Origin: Symsagittifera roscoffensis
Taxonomy: Eukaryota; Xenacoelomorpha; Acoela; Convolutidae
DNA: 64,000 nt
Direction of reading: 5' to 3'
NCBI RefSeq assembly: GCF_963678635.1
Contig: NC_087063.1
Location: 67,074,471 to 67,138,470, forward strand
Shown: positions 42,965 to 54,389 of the stretch, in pieces
Position numbering within the stretch: the first letter of the stretch is position 1
How the letters are laid out: every line of letters starts with the position of its first letter
Notes under the pieces: model-generated
Database searches by the model: none
What the model saw: the letters and a program-made list of their open reading frames with translations, nothing else
Told to the model about the DNA's origin: nothing
Translations under genes and position numbers: made by a program

Positions 42965-43040
42965 CCTTCCGGAAGGCTGTCTTCTACCTTTCACCGTTGT
43001 TCGCAACGGCCTTCCAACTATTGTAGCGACACAATAGTTG
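42965..43040. other. Three adjacent hairpin-forming inverted repeats
   Basis: CCTTCCGGAAGG at 42965-42976 is a 12-bp palindrome. CCGTTG-TTCG-CAACGG lies at 42994-43009, and CAACTATTGT-6 nt-ACAATAGTTG at 43015-43040 has perfect 10-bp arms. The density of perfect inverted repeats in 76 bp is unusual for this AT-rich stretch. Confidence 0.7.
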
Positions 43041-43120
43041 CAACTCGGAACGGTCTCTGCAATTTCTGCTCGTCTCTAATTCCGATTCTAAGTTTTTCCG
43101 TTGTTATCGTCGCAACTACT

Positions 43121-43138
43121 GTTGTTGTTGTTGTTGTG
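43121..43138. repeat. (GTT)n microsatellite
   Basis: About six GTT units in a row. Confidence 0.85.
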
Positions 43139-43719
43139 TTTGTTTTTCGTTTTTTTGCCAAAATGATCGTTTCTGGCGTTTCTCAGAAATATGACGTCAT
43201 ACTTCGAAAATTTAAAACTTTCAAACACCAGAATATTCTAGCCTTCGCAGTTTGACTAATCGTTCCAATAGTACATGCTAATCCTTCAAAACTGCCAATT
43301 CGGAAGGCTAGCTGCTAAAATTTCGAATCTGCATTTTCGTCCATTCTTGTCGAATGTCACATATTTGTGCCTCGGATACTAGCTGAACCTTTGCAGCTAA
43401 CAGTTGATATGGATTGCTTGGATATTGCATTGTAAGAAGGGGGCTGAGTTTTTCAAAAATTTATCATTTCTCGGTTCTGATGCCTTCACCTCTAAATTTT
43501 TCTTTCCCTTTATGATCTTGCTAAGAGATTCAAACACTACCCTGTCAGACAAATTATTCGGATTTTGATTTTCAATCCATTGCTTCTAATTTTTTTAAAT
43601 GCCTGTTCAAAATCTTCCCACTTTGAGGTACTTCTGAAAACCCTATGAACCGTCCCTTCAAAAACGTTTCTTTTGTACTGCTAAGGTGCGCAGCCTCTGA
43701 AATTTAAAATGGTGCCGGT

Positions 43720-44620
43720 ATCAGTGGGTTTTTGGTACCAACCACGTGTGACCTTTTTTTCCTGAATCCACGTTGACGTTTAAGTCCAAAAAGTCCAAAT
43801 TACCGTTACTATCAAGTTCTTCTATGGTGAACTGCAAGTTTGGATGCAACTTATTGGCAGCCTTGAGAACTACTTCAGGATTGCCCTTGACCGTTCTAAC
43901 TATGTTGTCCACATATCGTAGAAAACTTTAACACCATTCACAGTCCGATCTGCTTCCTGTTGTTTTTTACAAGTCATGCAATACCATACTGTTTCTGCGA
44001 TGTCTGCGTATTCGGATTCCGATATGTTACCACGCTTTAAGTGGTACCAATTCAAACAAGCTTCGCATTTTATCCTTTTTGTCCGATATGTCACCTTTTT
44101 CTGACATCTAGAGCAAACTTCCTTGTTACCCTCATTTAGCACAGTCAATTTTGGTACTTCTTTTTTTAATGCAGGTTCGTATTCTTTGAGCCACAAATTG
44201 GCCAATATCATTGCAAGGGAGGCGCCCATTGCTAAACCGTCTTTTTGAACATACCACAAACCATTGCATTTAAAGTGTACCTATCTCACTGCCAAATTCA
44301 GTGGTTTTTTCATAGTCTTGCGAGATGTTTCCGGAGGGTTGACTTGCTCATATAACCTCCTCAGGGCTATTTCAACAGCTTCATTGAGCGAGACAATAGT
44401 GTACAAACATTGTACATCAAGGGAGTTATACTCTCGTCAGAAACGAACTCAATTTCTCCAAGATCTCCCTGGCCATTTGAGTGTTCGTTTCTATGTTTGC
44501 CCCCTCAATTTCATCAAAGTACTTTGCCAATATTTTATTTAGGTTGTCATAGGAGCTACCAGGTAAAAAAAGACGGGACGAAGTGGTGTACCTTGTACGC
44601 TTAGCCTGTTCGATGCTCCT
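43720..44620 (-). pseudogene. Penelope-like reverse transcriptase with inserted PHD-like finger
   Basis: GLAMGASLAMILANLW (44259 ORF) is the Penelope-type RT motif before the active site. LHPNLQFTIEELDSNG and LDFLDLNVN follow the active site in another frame (43912-43721). Motif C reads RYVDNIV, with Asn for the second Asp. Between the two RT blocks lies a Cys/His segment (CSRCQKK, KCEACLNWYH, WYCMTCKK) with PHD-finger spacing but one expected Cys replaced (YHLKRGN). The upstream part to ~44600 is readable only across several stops and shifts. There is a frameshift near 43905. This is a dead 5'-truncated copy. Confidence 0.72.
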
Positions 44621-44639
44621 TTCTGCATTTCAATGAAGA

Positions 44640-45425
44640 TAAATGAGTACATATGATAATCTCAAATGGAAGATCAAATCGTGAAAAAAAAGATCATGTG
44701 AACTTTACGATAAACAGCTTGAAATGGTAGAAGAAAAAAACCTTGGAGTGATCATCGATAGTAAACTCTCCTTTGACTCTCATATCTTTGCAAAAATTAA
44801 AAAGGCAAGTTCTATCATTGCAGTTTTTAAGAAAACATTCATTAAAATGAATATACCTGTGTTTTTAAATATTTATAAAGGCTTCATAAGGCCTCATTTG
44901 GAGTTTTGTAATCAAACCTGGTACCCGCGATTAATGAAGAACACACAATTAATCGAAAATGTGCAACGACGGTTGACACGAATGGTACAAGGGCTGCAGA
45001 CACTAAGCTGCAATGAAAGGTTAAAGAAACTAGAACTACCGTCACTTAAATACCGCAGAAGGCGAGGAACAATGATCGAATTGTTTAACATAGGTTACAA
45101 CCGATATGACCCAAAAACTACGAAAGACATGTTCGAATTGAGTAATCGTGACACAAGGACAAATGACAAGAAAGTGATAAGGAAGAAGGCCAAATTCGAA
45201 TTGCGGAAAAACGTTTTACCATTAGATCAGCTACAGATTGGAACATGTTGCCATGACTCGAAGACCTTGAACAATTTCATGAAGATCCTGGACAAACATT
45301 GGAAGAAAAGCGAAATTAATAAAATTGAGACCAATTAATCGAAAAAAAAGTACATCATGAGCTGATCGATAGAGGCGACAAAAGGCCTAAAAGCTCAGAA
45401 AAAGAACTGAACTGAACTGAAGATT
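44640..45425 (+). mobile_element. 5'-truncated LINE (non-LTR retrotransposon)
   Basis: Only the C-terminal part of the RT ORF and the 3' end remain. The 3' end closes with GAACTGAACTGAACTGAA at ~45403-45421, a short tandem repeat of the kind that ends CR1/Jockey-like LINEs. It lies back to back with the Penelope-like fragment, so it probably inserted next to or into it. Confidence 0.7.
44724..45338 (+). CDS. LINE reverse transcriptase C-terminal region, 204 codons
   Basis: KNLGVIIDSKLSFDSHI, RPHLEFCNQTWYP, IENVQRRLTRMV and LSCNERLKKLELPSL in this order are the thumb and C-terminal domain of CR1/Jockey-type LINE RTs. The catalytic palm lies upstream and is missing, so this is a truncated remnant with one intact frame. 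It ends in TAA shortly before the tandem-repeat tail. Confidence 0.8.
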   Translation: MVEEKNLGVIIDSKLSFDSHIFAKIKKASSIIAVFKKTFIKMNIPVFLNIYKGFIRPHLEFCNQTWYPRLMKNTQLIENVQRRLTRMVQGLQTLSCNERLKKLELPSLKYRRRRGTMIELFNIGYNRYDPKTTKDMFELSNRDTRTNDKKVIRKKAKFELRKNVLPLDQLQIGTCCHDSKTLNNFMKILDKHWKKSEINKIETN

Positions 45426-45899
45426 TAATGTTAGTTTTTTTCTGATGAACATTTTTTTTATATAATCTAAGCTTTTTTGATCCGTTTCAGCTATTTCTGG
45501 ATCACTCTTTTCTAGCGGATCACAAACGATTCGTGACTAAGGATAGTTTCTGGGATAGTCCGTGTTGCTGAGGAGAACTAGTCCTCCCACTTGTAGTGAT
45601 AGTGCGAAAAGGCTGTAATCTTCACTGGTTATATGGCCTATACAAGTAATACTATTTTCAGTCCGTTTTCTTATATGCCTCCGGAGTTATTCTGGTAAGG
45701 ATGCTTAATTTAATTTAAACTCTCTTTGTGTAGCAGGATTACGCATTTTGTGGCGTTGTTTTAAGTATTTTGAAAAAAATTTTGTAAAAAAATATTCCTT
45801 TTGAATTCATTGCTTGCTGATGGTGCTCGTATAACCCATACAGGTACACCAAACCAAAAATCATTATACTATTTGTGCCTTCAAATAAACTTACGGCGC
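45426..45899. other. Non-coding, no feature recognised
   Basis: AT-rich stretch between two oppositely oriented LINE remnants. No frame or repeat recognised. Confidence 0.4.
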
Positions 45900-46500
45900 A
45901 TTCCCGTCACTTTTTCTTTTTTATGAGTTCATATTTGGATGGCTTCACATTGTAGCTGCAAACTTTCTTTTGAGCTTATACAGATTGTCGAGTATTGGAT
46001 ACTCTCAAGATCACCTGCAGCGCTTCCGTCATCTGCATACCGTTTTTGGTTGATATTTGATTTTTGCAGGAGCTCGATCAGTGGAACTATTCCTAATCTG
46101 TACAAAGCCAATGCGAGGAATTCACCTTGCCTTGTGTTTTTGGTAGGTGTCTAAACCGTGTTAGTGACATATAATTTTGAGGGAGTTCTATATGAGTTTA
46201 CCAGGGCATGTTGTAATGCCGGACAAAGAGCTGGTATATTCTTTAGAGCAAAATCTGTATTGAGCGAATTGAAGGCATTTTCTGCATCGATAAAAAGTAT
46301 GGCGTCCGCTTCCGCTTTCTCAAACTCGTTCCTAAAGCTGTGGATAGCATATTTGATTCTGGCCTACGTAGAGTTGGGACTTTTTTTCGAGATTTTCAAA
46401 TTCTGATTATATACATTGGGTGACTGTTTTGCCAAAAATTGGTCTCAGAATCTCGCCTATAAGAATCTGCTTTACCCTTGGATTTTTGTCGAGAGTTATC
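45900..46500 (-). pseudogene. Second LINE-like reverse transcriptase, decayed
   Basis: Minus-strand pieces in order are ILIGEILRPIFGKTV (46.4-46.5 kb), ILFIDAENAFNSLN (motif A, ~46.29 kb), TRQGEFLALALYRLG (~46.11 kb) and QKRYADDGSAAGDL (YADD active site, ~46.05 kb). These are RT motifs in the right order, but they are spread over several frames. The family is different from the truncated LINE at 44.6-45.4 kb. No protein can be made from it now. Confidence 0.72.
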
Positions 46501-47270
46501 TGATGACAAAATTAGTACGCCGTAAGATTCTCAAGAGTTTTAATTGCTATGTTTTAGGATAGCTTTGCAAGTGTTTTTCAAAAATCAATGGATTTCGGGT
46601 TGGAAAAATTAACAACCTTCTCCATTCGCACGCATCTGATCTGAGAGACTGTGGCTTCTGTGCATTTTCAGGCTTGATTTCCGAATTTTGTTGGCGTTTG
46701 TTTGTTCCAATATAGAGGGGTCGCATTGTGTCTTCACTTGCTTCAATTATTTGATTAGTGTTCGCTACTTTGGCTTGGGGGTGTTTTTCTTGCAGGATAC
46801 AAAGGACTGTTTTTCCTTCAATACCTTCGTTTGGAGAAGTACTCCGTTTGTCTTTTTGTCTGAAGTGCAGCCACTGGCGACGGATATTTTGCTGTAATCA
46901 TTAGCTTAATAAATCGTTTAAATTCCTCGTTCACTTCGCACTTCTTCTGTTTTAGATGTCTGATTTGGAGAGCTTTTGCTTCAGTGAAAAAATTGTCTAG
47001 TATCCTTGCACAAAACTATGCGGCTGTTCAGAGTTTTGGAATTGGATCCGTTTGCTTCTGATTTAGTTTTCGAGAGCAGCAGATACGTGAGAATCATTGC
47101 CGCTTTTTTGCAACGTTAGAAATTGATATTTCTTCTACTAACGCTGGCTCAGTAATTCTACGAATTGAAGAACGGGATTGTTTTTGCTTAGAATAATGCG
47201 CCTTTTCCAGTTTAACACATTTTTATATATGTACTTTGTTTTAATTTTAAGTTTTTCTACGATAATACTC
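46501..47270 (-). pseudogene. Body of second LINE-like element, weakly readable
   Basis: Scattered minus-strand coding traces (for example LQEKHPQAKVANTNQIIE near 46.78 kb) link the RT to the zinc finger upstream. No intact frame. Confidence 0.35.
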
Positions 47271-47272
47271 CA

Positions 47273-47580
47273 CTAGTCAGAGCGGACTGTAGTGATTACT
47301 GGAGACGATGGAATAGACTGTGTTGCGTTGGGCAATACGTTTGTTTCGGGTGTTGCCAGTGATGCTTCTTCTTCAGTTGTGATGGGTACCTTGCATAGTG
47401 GTCTCTTGGTGGAGTTAGACCCTTTTGCAAATTTCTCTAGGTTGCATTGTATGCAGGAAAAAACTATGGTAAAAAGTTTCGCTGCTCTGCAGCCCGCTAG
47501 ATGAGTCGTGGACGTATGTTTTGTACAAGACAACCAAATGATTCCTTTTTGAAGATTGCGTTTGCAAATATGGCAATGCG
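47273..47580 (-). pseudogene. PHD-like zinc finger of the second LINE-like element
   Basis: CHICKRNLQ, WLSCTKHTSTTHLAGC and FSCIQCNLE give a C2-C-H-C-C2 pattern close to a PHD finger, found in the N-terminal parts of some invertebrate LINE ORFs. The frame 47533-47273 continues upstream to ~47580 without a stop. It probably sits N-terminal to the RT at 46.5-45.9 kb. Confidence 0.45.
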
Positions 47581-47890
47581 TTTGATCAGCTATGATTTGG
47601 CAGCGAGGAGGGTAAATTTATAACTAATTTTTACAAGTTGGCTGAGCGAGCAACAAACTAAAAGTTTTATGACCATTAATATAAAAAGGAATGCCATCTT
47701 TACAAAACATAATAGCACTAAAATTATTGTTTGGATTGCGAAAAAAATCTGATTCTTGAGTGATAAAGTTATGTATAAGGCAAAACAAATGTTGTTTTAG
47801 TGTATCAATTTTTCTATTTATGAAGTGATTAATTGCAGAAAGGATGGTTTTGTGGATAATAAGCACAATTAGGTTCAAGTTGATTCAAAG
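47581..47890. other. AT-rich stretch, no feature recognised
   Basis: Lies between the PHD-like and SGNH-like remnants of the second LINE-like element. No coding motif recognised on either strand. Confidence 0.35.
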
Positions 47891-48175
47891 TTAATTTACT
47901 AAAAATCTGCAATCATTAGCTAAGTCTGAGTCTGTAGATGAGTTATCATTAAAGCCGGCTACTATGGTAAAACACTTCAGTTTCAGGGATATGTAGCGCG
48001 AGACAGAAGCGGCAAGTTCGGCTAGTTTTGCTCCTTTGTACGGGTGAACCGTGGCTCCGACATCTTCGGGGCTGAAGTACTTGGTCTTTGCGGATCCTAT
48101 AACCAGTTTCTGCTCCACTTGAGTAGTCACATCGGCCTGTACTTCGGCACGGACATTCACTAAGTAGGGTAGCAA
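47891..48175 (-). pseudogene. SGNH-like fragment upstream of the LINE-like element
   Basis: YKGAKLAELAASV followed by KCFTIVAGFNDNSS resembles block II and block III of SGNH/GDSL hydrolases, a domain known in ORF1 of CR1-type LINEs. Block I would lie upstream, toward the gap at 48192. Block V is not seen. Weak call based on two motifs. Confidence 0.4.
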
Positions 48176-48191
48176 AAAAGATGAGCAAGAG

Positions 48192-48391
48192 NNNNNNNNN
48201 NNNNNNNNNNNNNNNNNNNNNNNNNNNNNNNNNNNNNNNNNNNNNNNNNNNNNNNNNNNNNNNNNNNNNNNNNNNNNNNNNNNNNNNNNNNNNNNNNNNN
48301 NNNNNNNNNNNNNNNNNNNNNNNNNNNNNNNNNNNNNNNNNNNNNNNNNNNNNNNNNNNNNNNNNNNNNNNNNNNNNNNNNNNNNNNNNNN
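48192..48391. other. Assembly gap, 200 N
   Basis: Exactly 200 unknown bases. The round number suggests a fixed-size scaffold join rather than a measured gap, so linkage across it is not sequence-supported. Confidence 0.99.
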
Positions 48392-48394
48392 AGA

Positions 48395-48525
48395 AATGTT
48401 TTCCCAACTTTCATATATGTTTTTTAAAGCAAATTAGTGGACGTAAACAAAATTTTTCTCAGACATATTTGTCACATTCGCAATAAAAGATGTTACTCCC
48501 CGTGGTGAGAATGGAGGCTGAAGTA
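48395..48525 (-). repeat. Inverted copy of the ~120-bp TAACATC repeat
   Basis: The reverse complement of this stretch matches ~49950-50060 closely, including CACCACGGGGAGTAACATC and GTTTACGTCCACTAATTTGC. It lies directly at the right side of the gap. Confidence 0.75.
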
Positions 48526-49589
48526 TGTTAAAAAGTAGACAATGAATGTTGTCTAATTGAAATCCCGTGAAACTTCTACAAACTAGATTTTAAAACAGTT
48601 TTCACAAGCTTTGTCCAGTATATAAGACTTGTGTATGGAACATTATTGAATCAACACCTAAAATGCATTCTCAAGCTATTTTCTTTTTTCACGATGTAAA
48701 TCAACAAGCAGTTGCAGATGGATAATATTTTATTTTGCAAATTATCGAAAAAATTTCCAAGCTCAGGTCCAAGTATATGTGGTCTTATCCCACTGCTGAA
48801 ATTCCTCAACTAACAAAAAACTGTTTTGCAAAAATTATTTCAGCTCCAAGCAATGATATAGGATATCATGATGGCTCAAATAGACAAAACTTACTACTTT
48901 AATGATTCTTTGGAAAGAAAACGTTTCAACTGTGTGCCTTTTTAAAGAAAAAATTCCAGCGCAAGGCAAGGTTCAAAATAAACTTCATGAAATGATATTT
49001 TTTGTGGCTTAAAGCAATTTATTCAGCATTTTTTTAACTTCCGGAGAAAAAGATGTTTTATGGAATACTGGAGAAAATGATTTTTTTTCCGGAGAAAATT
49101 TTGGAGTGAATGTTTTTTTTTTGAATACTGGATCCAACAAATTGCTTTAAAACTAAAAAATTCAAATATTGTGATTAATTAAAATCTATTTTCCAATTAG
49201 GAAGTTTCTTTCAGTTAATTATTGTTTGCTTCAGCAGTACTACTCTTAATTTTGTACTCTGGAAGAGATGTATACAAGCTTTGAATTTTTAAGATCCACA
49301 GATTAACTTTTTTTTCAAATCTTAGTCAGAATAAAATTCTTTGTCAGAATAAATAAACCGTTTAGTGTAAATTGGTAAATGAGGAAAAATGAAGATACGA
49401 TTTTGCAAAGAATGGAGATGATGATTCATGAATTGAAACTTGGAAAATGAAAAACTCAACTGACAACCATTTTAGAGTTTTAACATTGAGCCAATGCTTT
49501 TTTAAAATTTTTTCTGTTTTTGCCAAAACTTACACCATCTGTTACACTAAACATTTTGCACGCTTAATAAAACAAAGTTTATATTTCGA

Positions 49590-50065
49590 GAGAGTTTGCC
49601 AACGGTAACCGGCGTACCTGCTCACCGTTGGGGGTAACATCTGATCTTGCAACTTTGTATGAAACATTTTTGTTTACCTGCACTACCTCGCTTAAATAAA
49701 CAAACATAAAATTTTTACATATTCAGCATCCTCACTCACCAGGGAGAGTAACATCTGTTGATGCATTTGACATAATAGCCTAGGAAAAATTTAGCTTCCT
49801 CGTTTAAAAAAAAGAAAAAGAAATTTGTTTTTAAACATCAGCGTCCCCATTCTGTTGTTGCGAACTTGTTGCAATAGCCTGAGAAATTTTTTTGTTTAAG
49901 TCCACTACCTCGCTCAAATGAACAAACAATAAAATTGTTTACATTCTTCAGCCTCCATTCTCCTTACGATGGTTAACATCTTTTATTGCGAATGTGGCAA
50001 ATATGTCTGAGAAAAATTTTGTTTACGTCCACTAATTTGCTTTAAAAAACATATATTAACTTTTG
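49590..50065 (+). repeat. ~120-bp TAACATC tandem repeats in R1
   Basis: About four diverged units, each with GGTAACATCT, a run TAGCCTGAGAAA or similar, CACTACCTCGCT and CTTCAGCCTCC. The same block is in R2 (~53360-53800) and R3 (~60290-60610). Confidence 0.7.
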
Positions 50066-50639
50066 ATTGCAAATTTTTTTTTCTGAAACTTACCATCTGA
50101 AGCGTACCTGCAAGAAAACGGTCACATCCTAATACATAAGGTTTTAATTATTACTGTTAAAACGGGCACCAAAAGTATTTGAAACCCTATTCTTTCTTGT
50201 AACTTACCATCTTATCATCTGAAACTATGAAACCTATAACCTTAATTCATGGGAAATCTAATCGCTTTGTTAATACATACGGTGATGACCGGATATTTTA
50301 TAGCCTATGTTATTACATGGGGATCATCAACCCCCGGGCTGAACGGCCCAAATATATACTATTTACTCATCTGAAACTAGCAAAACATGTCTACACAAAT
50401 CTACAAATTATAAACGTTATCCATTTTGCGAAAATGATAAGGATTTGTGTGAAAAATACGATAAGAAATGACTGGTCGACCTTCAATGAGTTAACTCAAA
50501 AAGCTGTAGTTGATGAGACATTCATCATACATTTATCAAATATATCTAAATTGATAGTCAGCCTTATGATGCAAGTCAGCTTCACCTTTCTCAATGTGTC
50601 AAGATATGCCAACAAAACTGTGTATAAGACGCAAGTTTG

Positions 50640-51290
50640 ACACCGATAAGCCATATTTTAAAGCTAGACATAACTAAACTCTCAATTTTTTGAGAATTTT
50701 ATCATGTAATTCTACCATGAGCACAGACCAAACCGCAAATTTGAGAGAATTTACTTTTCACATCTGGAAACCTGAAAAAAATCGACTTCTCAGTTTGGAT
50801 GGTTTTTGTGATCACCGTAAATTAGTATTCGAAGTAAGGTGATGTTGCTATAATTTCTGTTCCAGCCAAGAAGTTCGACCCTCCTAACAGATCAGGTTAA
50901 TGAGCGAGGTAACAGGAAGAGACATATATATGACATGAGAGATGAATAAATTAAAGAGAAATAAACAAATTGCAGAAATGTGGGCGTATAGGAAGTGCAA
51001 AATTTTTAAAATCAATGACAAGATCAAAAATCATGTCAGAACCCTTTTTACCTGCGAAAGATCTTCTTCCTAAGACTCCCTTCTTGCAGAAATAAAATTT
51101 GGACCTCTGTTTGGCAATGTTCAGTGCGATCTAGTTGTTCAAGATGAACAAAAATCAATTTTGCCAACTATCCTCCAATTTTCAAAAACACCGAAGTTGG
51201 AAGAAACGATATTGAAGACCAAATGAAAATCTATGCAGTCGAGACCCAAATGATAAAAATTCTGAGAATTTTACCATGAGCCAAAAAAAA
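50640..51290 (+). pseudogene. Type-B DNA polymerase fragment in R1, decayed
   Basis: Corresponds to 54390-55031 and 61240-61870 but is broken by more stops and shifts; no frame longer than a few dozen codons remains. Assigned by homology to the longer copy R3. Confidence 0.5.
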
Positions 51291-51544
51291 CACAATATAA
51301 CATCTTCATTCCTCAATCTACACATAATATACCAAATAGATTGACCATTTAGATAACGTGCCTCGGTGTTTTTGCAAAAAACTAGAGAAAACCAAACAAA
51401 CATTTTTTCTTACCATTCAATTACCATCACGCCAACAATGAATCCTTATAATTTCTAATCCCTATCTTAGTACAGTGTAAAGTCTAAGCCCAATTTTAAT
51501 ACATAGCATATCTAAGCGGAAATCCTAAACGTGTGTTAATAGCT

Positions 51545-52440
51545 GGAGTCAGCCATGCACACCCGTTCCATCCAGTTTTTAGCGACCTATCCAGATAAAA
51601 ACAGATGAGTTTCGGACAAGGAAACTTCGATAAGAAATTACAATGTGTAGAAGAAATCTCGAGTGATATGACTGAAGTAAATCGATGTCAATATAAGTCA
51701 ATTTCAGCACTCTATCCAGATATCAACTGATAAGCTTCAGGCAAGGAAAAGTTTAACACAAATTACTATAGAAAGAAGAGTTCTCGAGTGATATATCTGA
51801 TGTAAGCCAATTTCGGCCCAAGTCATTTTGTTTTGGATACTCTAAGCAGATAAAAAATGATAAAATTCAGGCAATGAAACTCAGAAAAGAAATCACAATG
51901 GTTAGAAACAACCTAGAGTGATCTTTCTGATGTAATTCAATTTCGATTTTAGCCATTTTCAGCACCCCATAACAATGGCTAGAAACGAGCTCGAGTGATA
52001 TGTCTGATGTTTTTCGGTATCAATAAGGGTCATTTTCAGCATCCTTGTCAATAATGCTTTATGATTTTCAGGCTTTGAATTTTTGAACAGCAGTAAGAAT
52101 GGGTAGAAACAAACTGTAAGGATATGTCTGATTTAAAATCGATTTCGTTATAATTCGTTTTCAGCACCCTACGCAGAAAAAATTGATGAGTTTCAGGCAA
52201 AGAAACATTTAACAGGACTCACAATGGGTAGTTGCAACCTCGAGTGATCTCTCTCATGTCAATTGACTTCGACATAGGTCATTTTCAGCAATCCATTCAG
52301 ATAAAAACTAATGAGTTTGAGGCAATGAAAAAAACAACCAGACATCACAAGGGGTCGAAACAATTTCGAGAGATAATCTTAAGGTAAGCCATTTTACTTT
52401 GAACGCCCTAAGCAGCTATTACTTTTTCTTACCATTCATT
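51545..52440 (+). repeat. ~125-bp minisatellite, first block
   Basis: About seven diverged units built on CTCGAGTGATATGTCTGATG, a CATTTTCAGCACCCT segment and GATGAGTTTCAGGCAATGAA. Spacing between GTTTCAGGCA elements is 120-130 bp. Confidence 0.75.
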
Positions 52441-53359
52441 CACCATCACGCCAACAATGAAACCTTACAATTTTAAATCCCTATCTTGCAGAAGGATAAT
52501 ATTTTATTTTTGCAAATTAATGAAAAAATTTCCGAGCTCAGGTCCAAGTATATGTGATCTTATCCCACTGCTGAAATTCCTCAACTAACAAAACACTGTT
52601 TTGCAAAAATTATTTCAGCTCCAAGCAATGATAGAGGAGGACACCGGATCATGGTTGCTCAAATTGACGCAACTTACTACTTTGCTGATTCTTTGGAAAG
52701 AAAACGTTTCAACTGTTCCTTTTTGAAGAAAAAACTCCAGCGCAAGGTTCAAAAAAAGATAATTTTTGTGGCTTAACGCAATTTATTCAACATTTCTTCT
52801 TTTTAAATTTCGTAGAAAAAGATCTTTAATGGAATACTGGAGAAAATAATTTTTTTTTCGGAGAAATTTCTGGAGAGAATGTTTTTTTTTGAATACTGGA
52901 AGCAACAAATTGCTTTAAAACTAAAAAAATCAAATTTTGTGATTAATTAAAATCTATTTTCCTATTAGGAACTTTTTTGAGACAATAATTGTTTGCTTCA
53001 GCAGCATTAGTTTCATTTTTTTTTACTCTGGAAGAGATGTATACAAGCTTTGATTTTTCATGATTCACAGATTATTTTTTTTCAAATCTTTGCCAAAATA
53101 AACTTCTAAAGACCTTCAGTGTAAAATGGTTAATAAGAAAAAAAGGAAGATGTGATTTTACAGCGAATGGAGATAATGATTCAAAAAATGAAATTTGGAT
53201 AATGAAAAACTCAACTGACAACCATTTTAGAGTTTTAAAACTGAGCGAATGATTTTTCAAAGTTTTTTCGGTTTTTGCCAAAACTTACCCCATATGTTAT
53301 ACTAAACAATTTTCAAGCTTAATAAAACAAAATTTATATTTGGAGAAAATTTGCAAACG

Positions 53360-53800
53360 GTAACCGGCGTACCTGCACACCGTTGGGGGTAACATCTGGT
53401 GTTGCAATTTTATATGAAACAATTTTGAATACATTGCACTACCTCGCTTAAAAAAAACATAAAATTGTCACATATTCAGCATCCTCACTCACCACGGAGG
53501 GTAACATCTGTTGATGCGTTTGACATAATAGCCTGAGAAAAGTTTCGCTTCCTCGGTTAAAAAAAACATAAAATTTGTTTTTATACATCAGCGTCACCAC
53601 TCTGCTGTTGCGAACTTGTTATAATAGCCTGAGAAATTTTTTGTTTAAATCCACTACCTCGCTCAAACGAACAAACAATAAATTTGTTTACATACTTCAG
53701 CCTCCATTCTCATCACGGGGGGTAACATCTTTTATTGCGAATGTGACCAATATGTATGAGAAAAATTTCGCTTACGTCCACTAATTTGCTTTAAAAAACA
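53360..53800 (+). repeat. ~120-bp TAACATC tandem repeats in R2
   Basis: Same family and order as in R1, about four units. Confidence 0.7.
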
Positions 53801-54389
53801 TATATGAAATTTTGATTGCAACAATTTTTTTCTGAAACTTACCATCTGAAGCGTACCAGCACGAAAACGGTCACATCATAATACATAAGGTTTTCAACGT
53901 TACTGTTAAATCGGGTGCCAAAAATACTTGAAACCCTAATTTTTTCTTGTAACTTACCATCTTAACATCTGAAACTAAGAAACCTATAACCCTAATTCAT
54001 GGGAAATCTAATCGCTTTATTAAGACATACGGTGATAAGCGGATAAACTGTAGCCTATGTTATTACATGGGAGTCATCAACCCCGGGCTGAACGGCCCAA
54101 ATATACACTACTTACTCTTCTGAAACTAGCAAAAACATGCCTACACAAATCTACAAATTATAAACGTTATCCATTTTGCTAAAAATAATAAGGAGTTATA
54201 AGAAAAATACGATAAGAAATGACTGGTCGACCTTCATTGCGTTCACTCAAAAAGCTGTAGTTGATGAGATATTCATCATACATTTATCAAATATATCTAA
54301 ATTGATAGTCAGCTTTATGATGCAAGTCAGCTTCACCTTTAACAATGTGTCAAGATATGCCAACAGAACTGTATACAAGAAGCGAGTTT

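Larger units (their letters stand above)
48538..51540 (+). repeat. Long repeat R1, Polinton-related segment
   Basis: Matches R2 (52440-55260) and R3 (59310-61870) along its length. It starts, like R3, with TTGTCTAATTGAAA and a shared ~220 bp. It contains the ~120-bp TAACATC repeats and ends in a decayed type-B polymerase fragment. Overall divergence is moderate, with many indels. Confidence 0.75.

Noticed and set aside
50227-50640. 137-codon plus-strand ORF in R1 as a gene
   Set aside because: The homologous stretch in R2 and R3 is broken and shifted, and codon content looks random. It is probably a chance frame in AT-rich repeat DNA.
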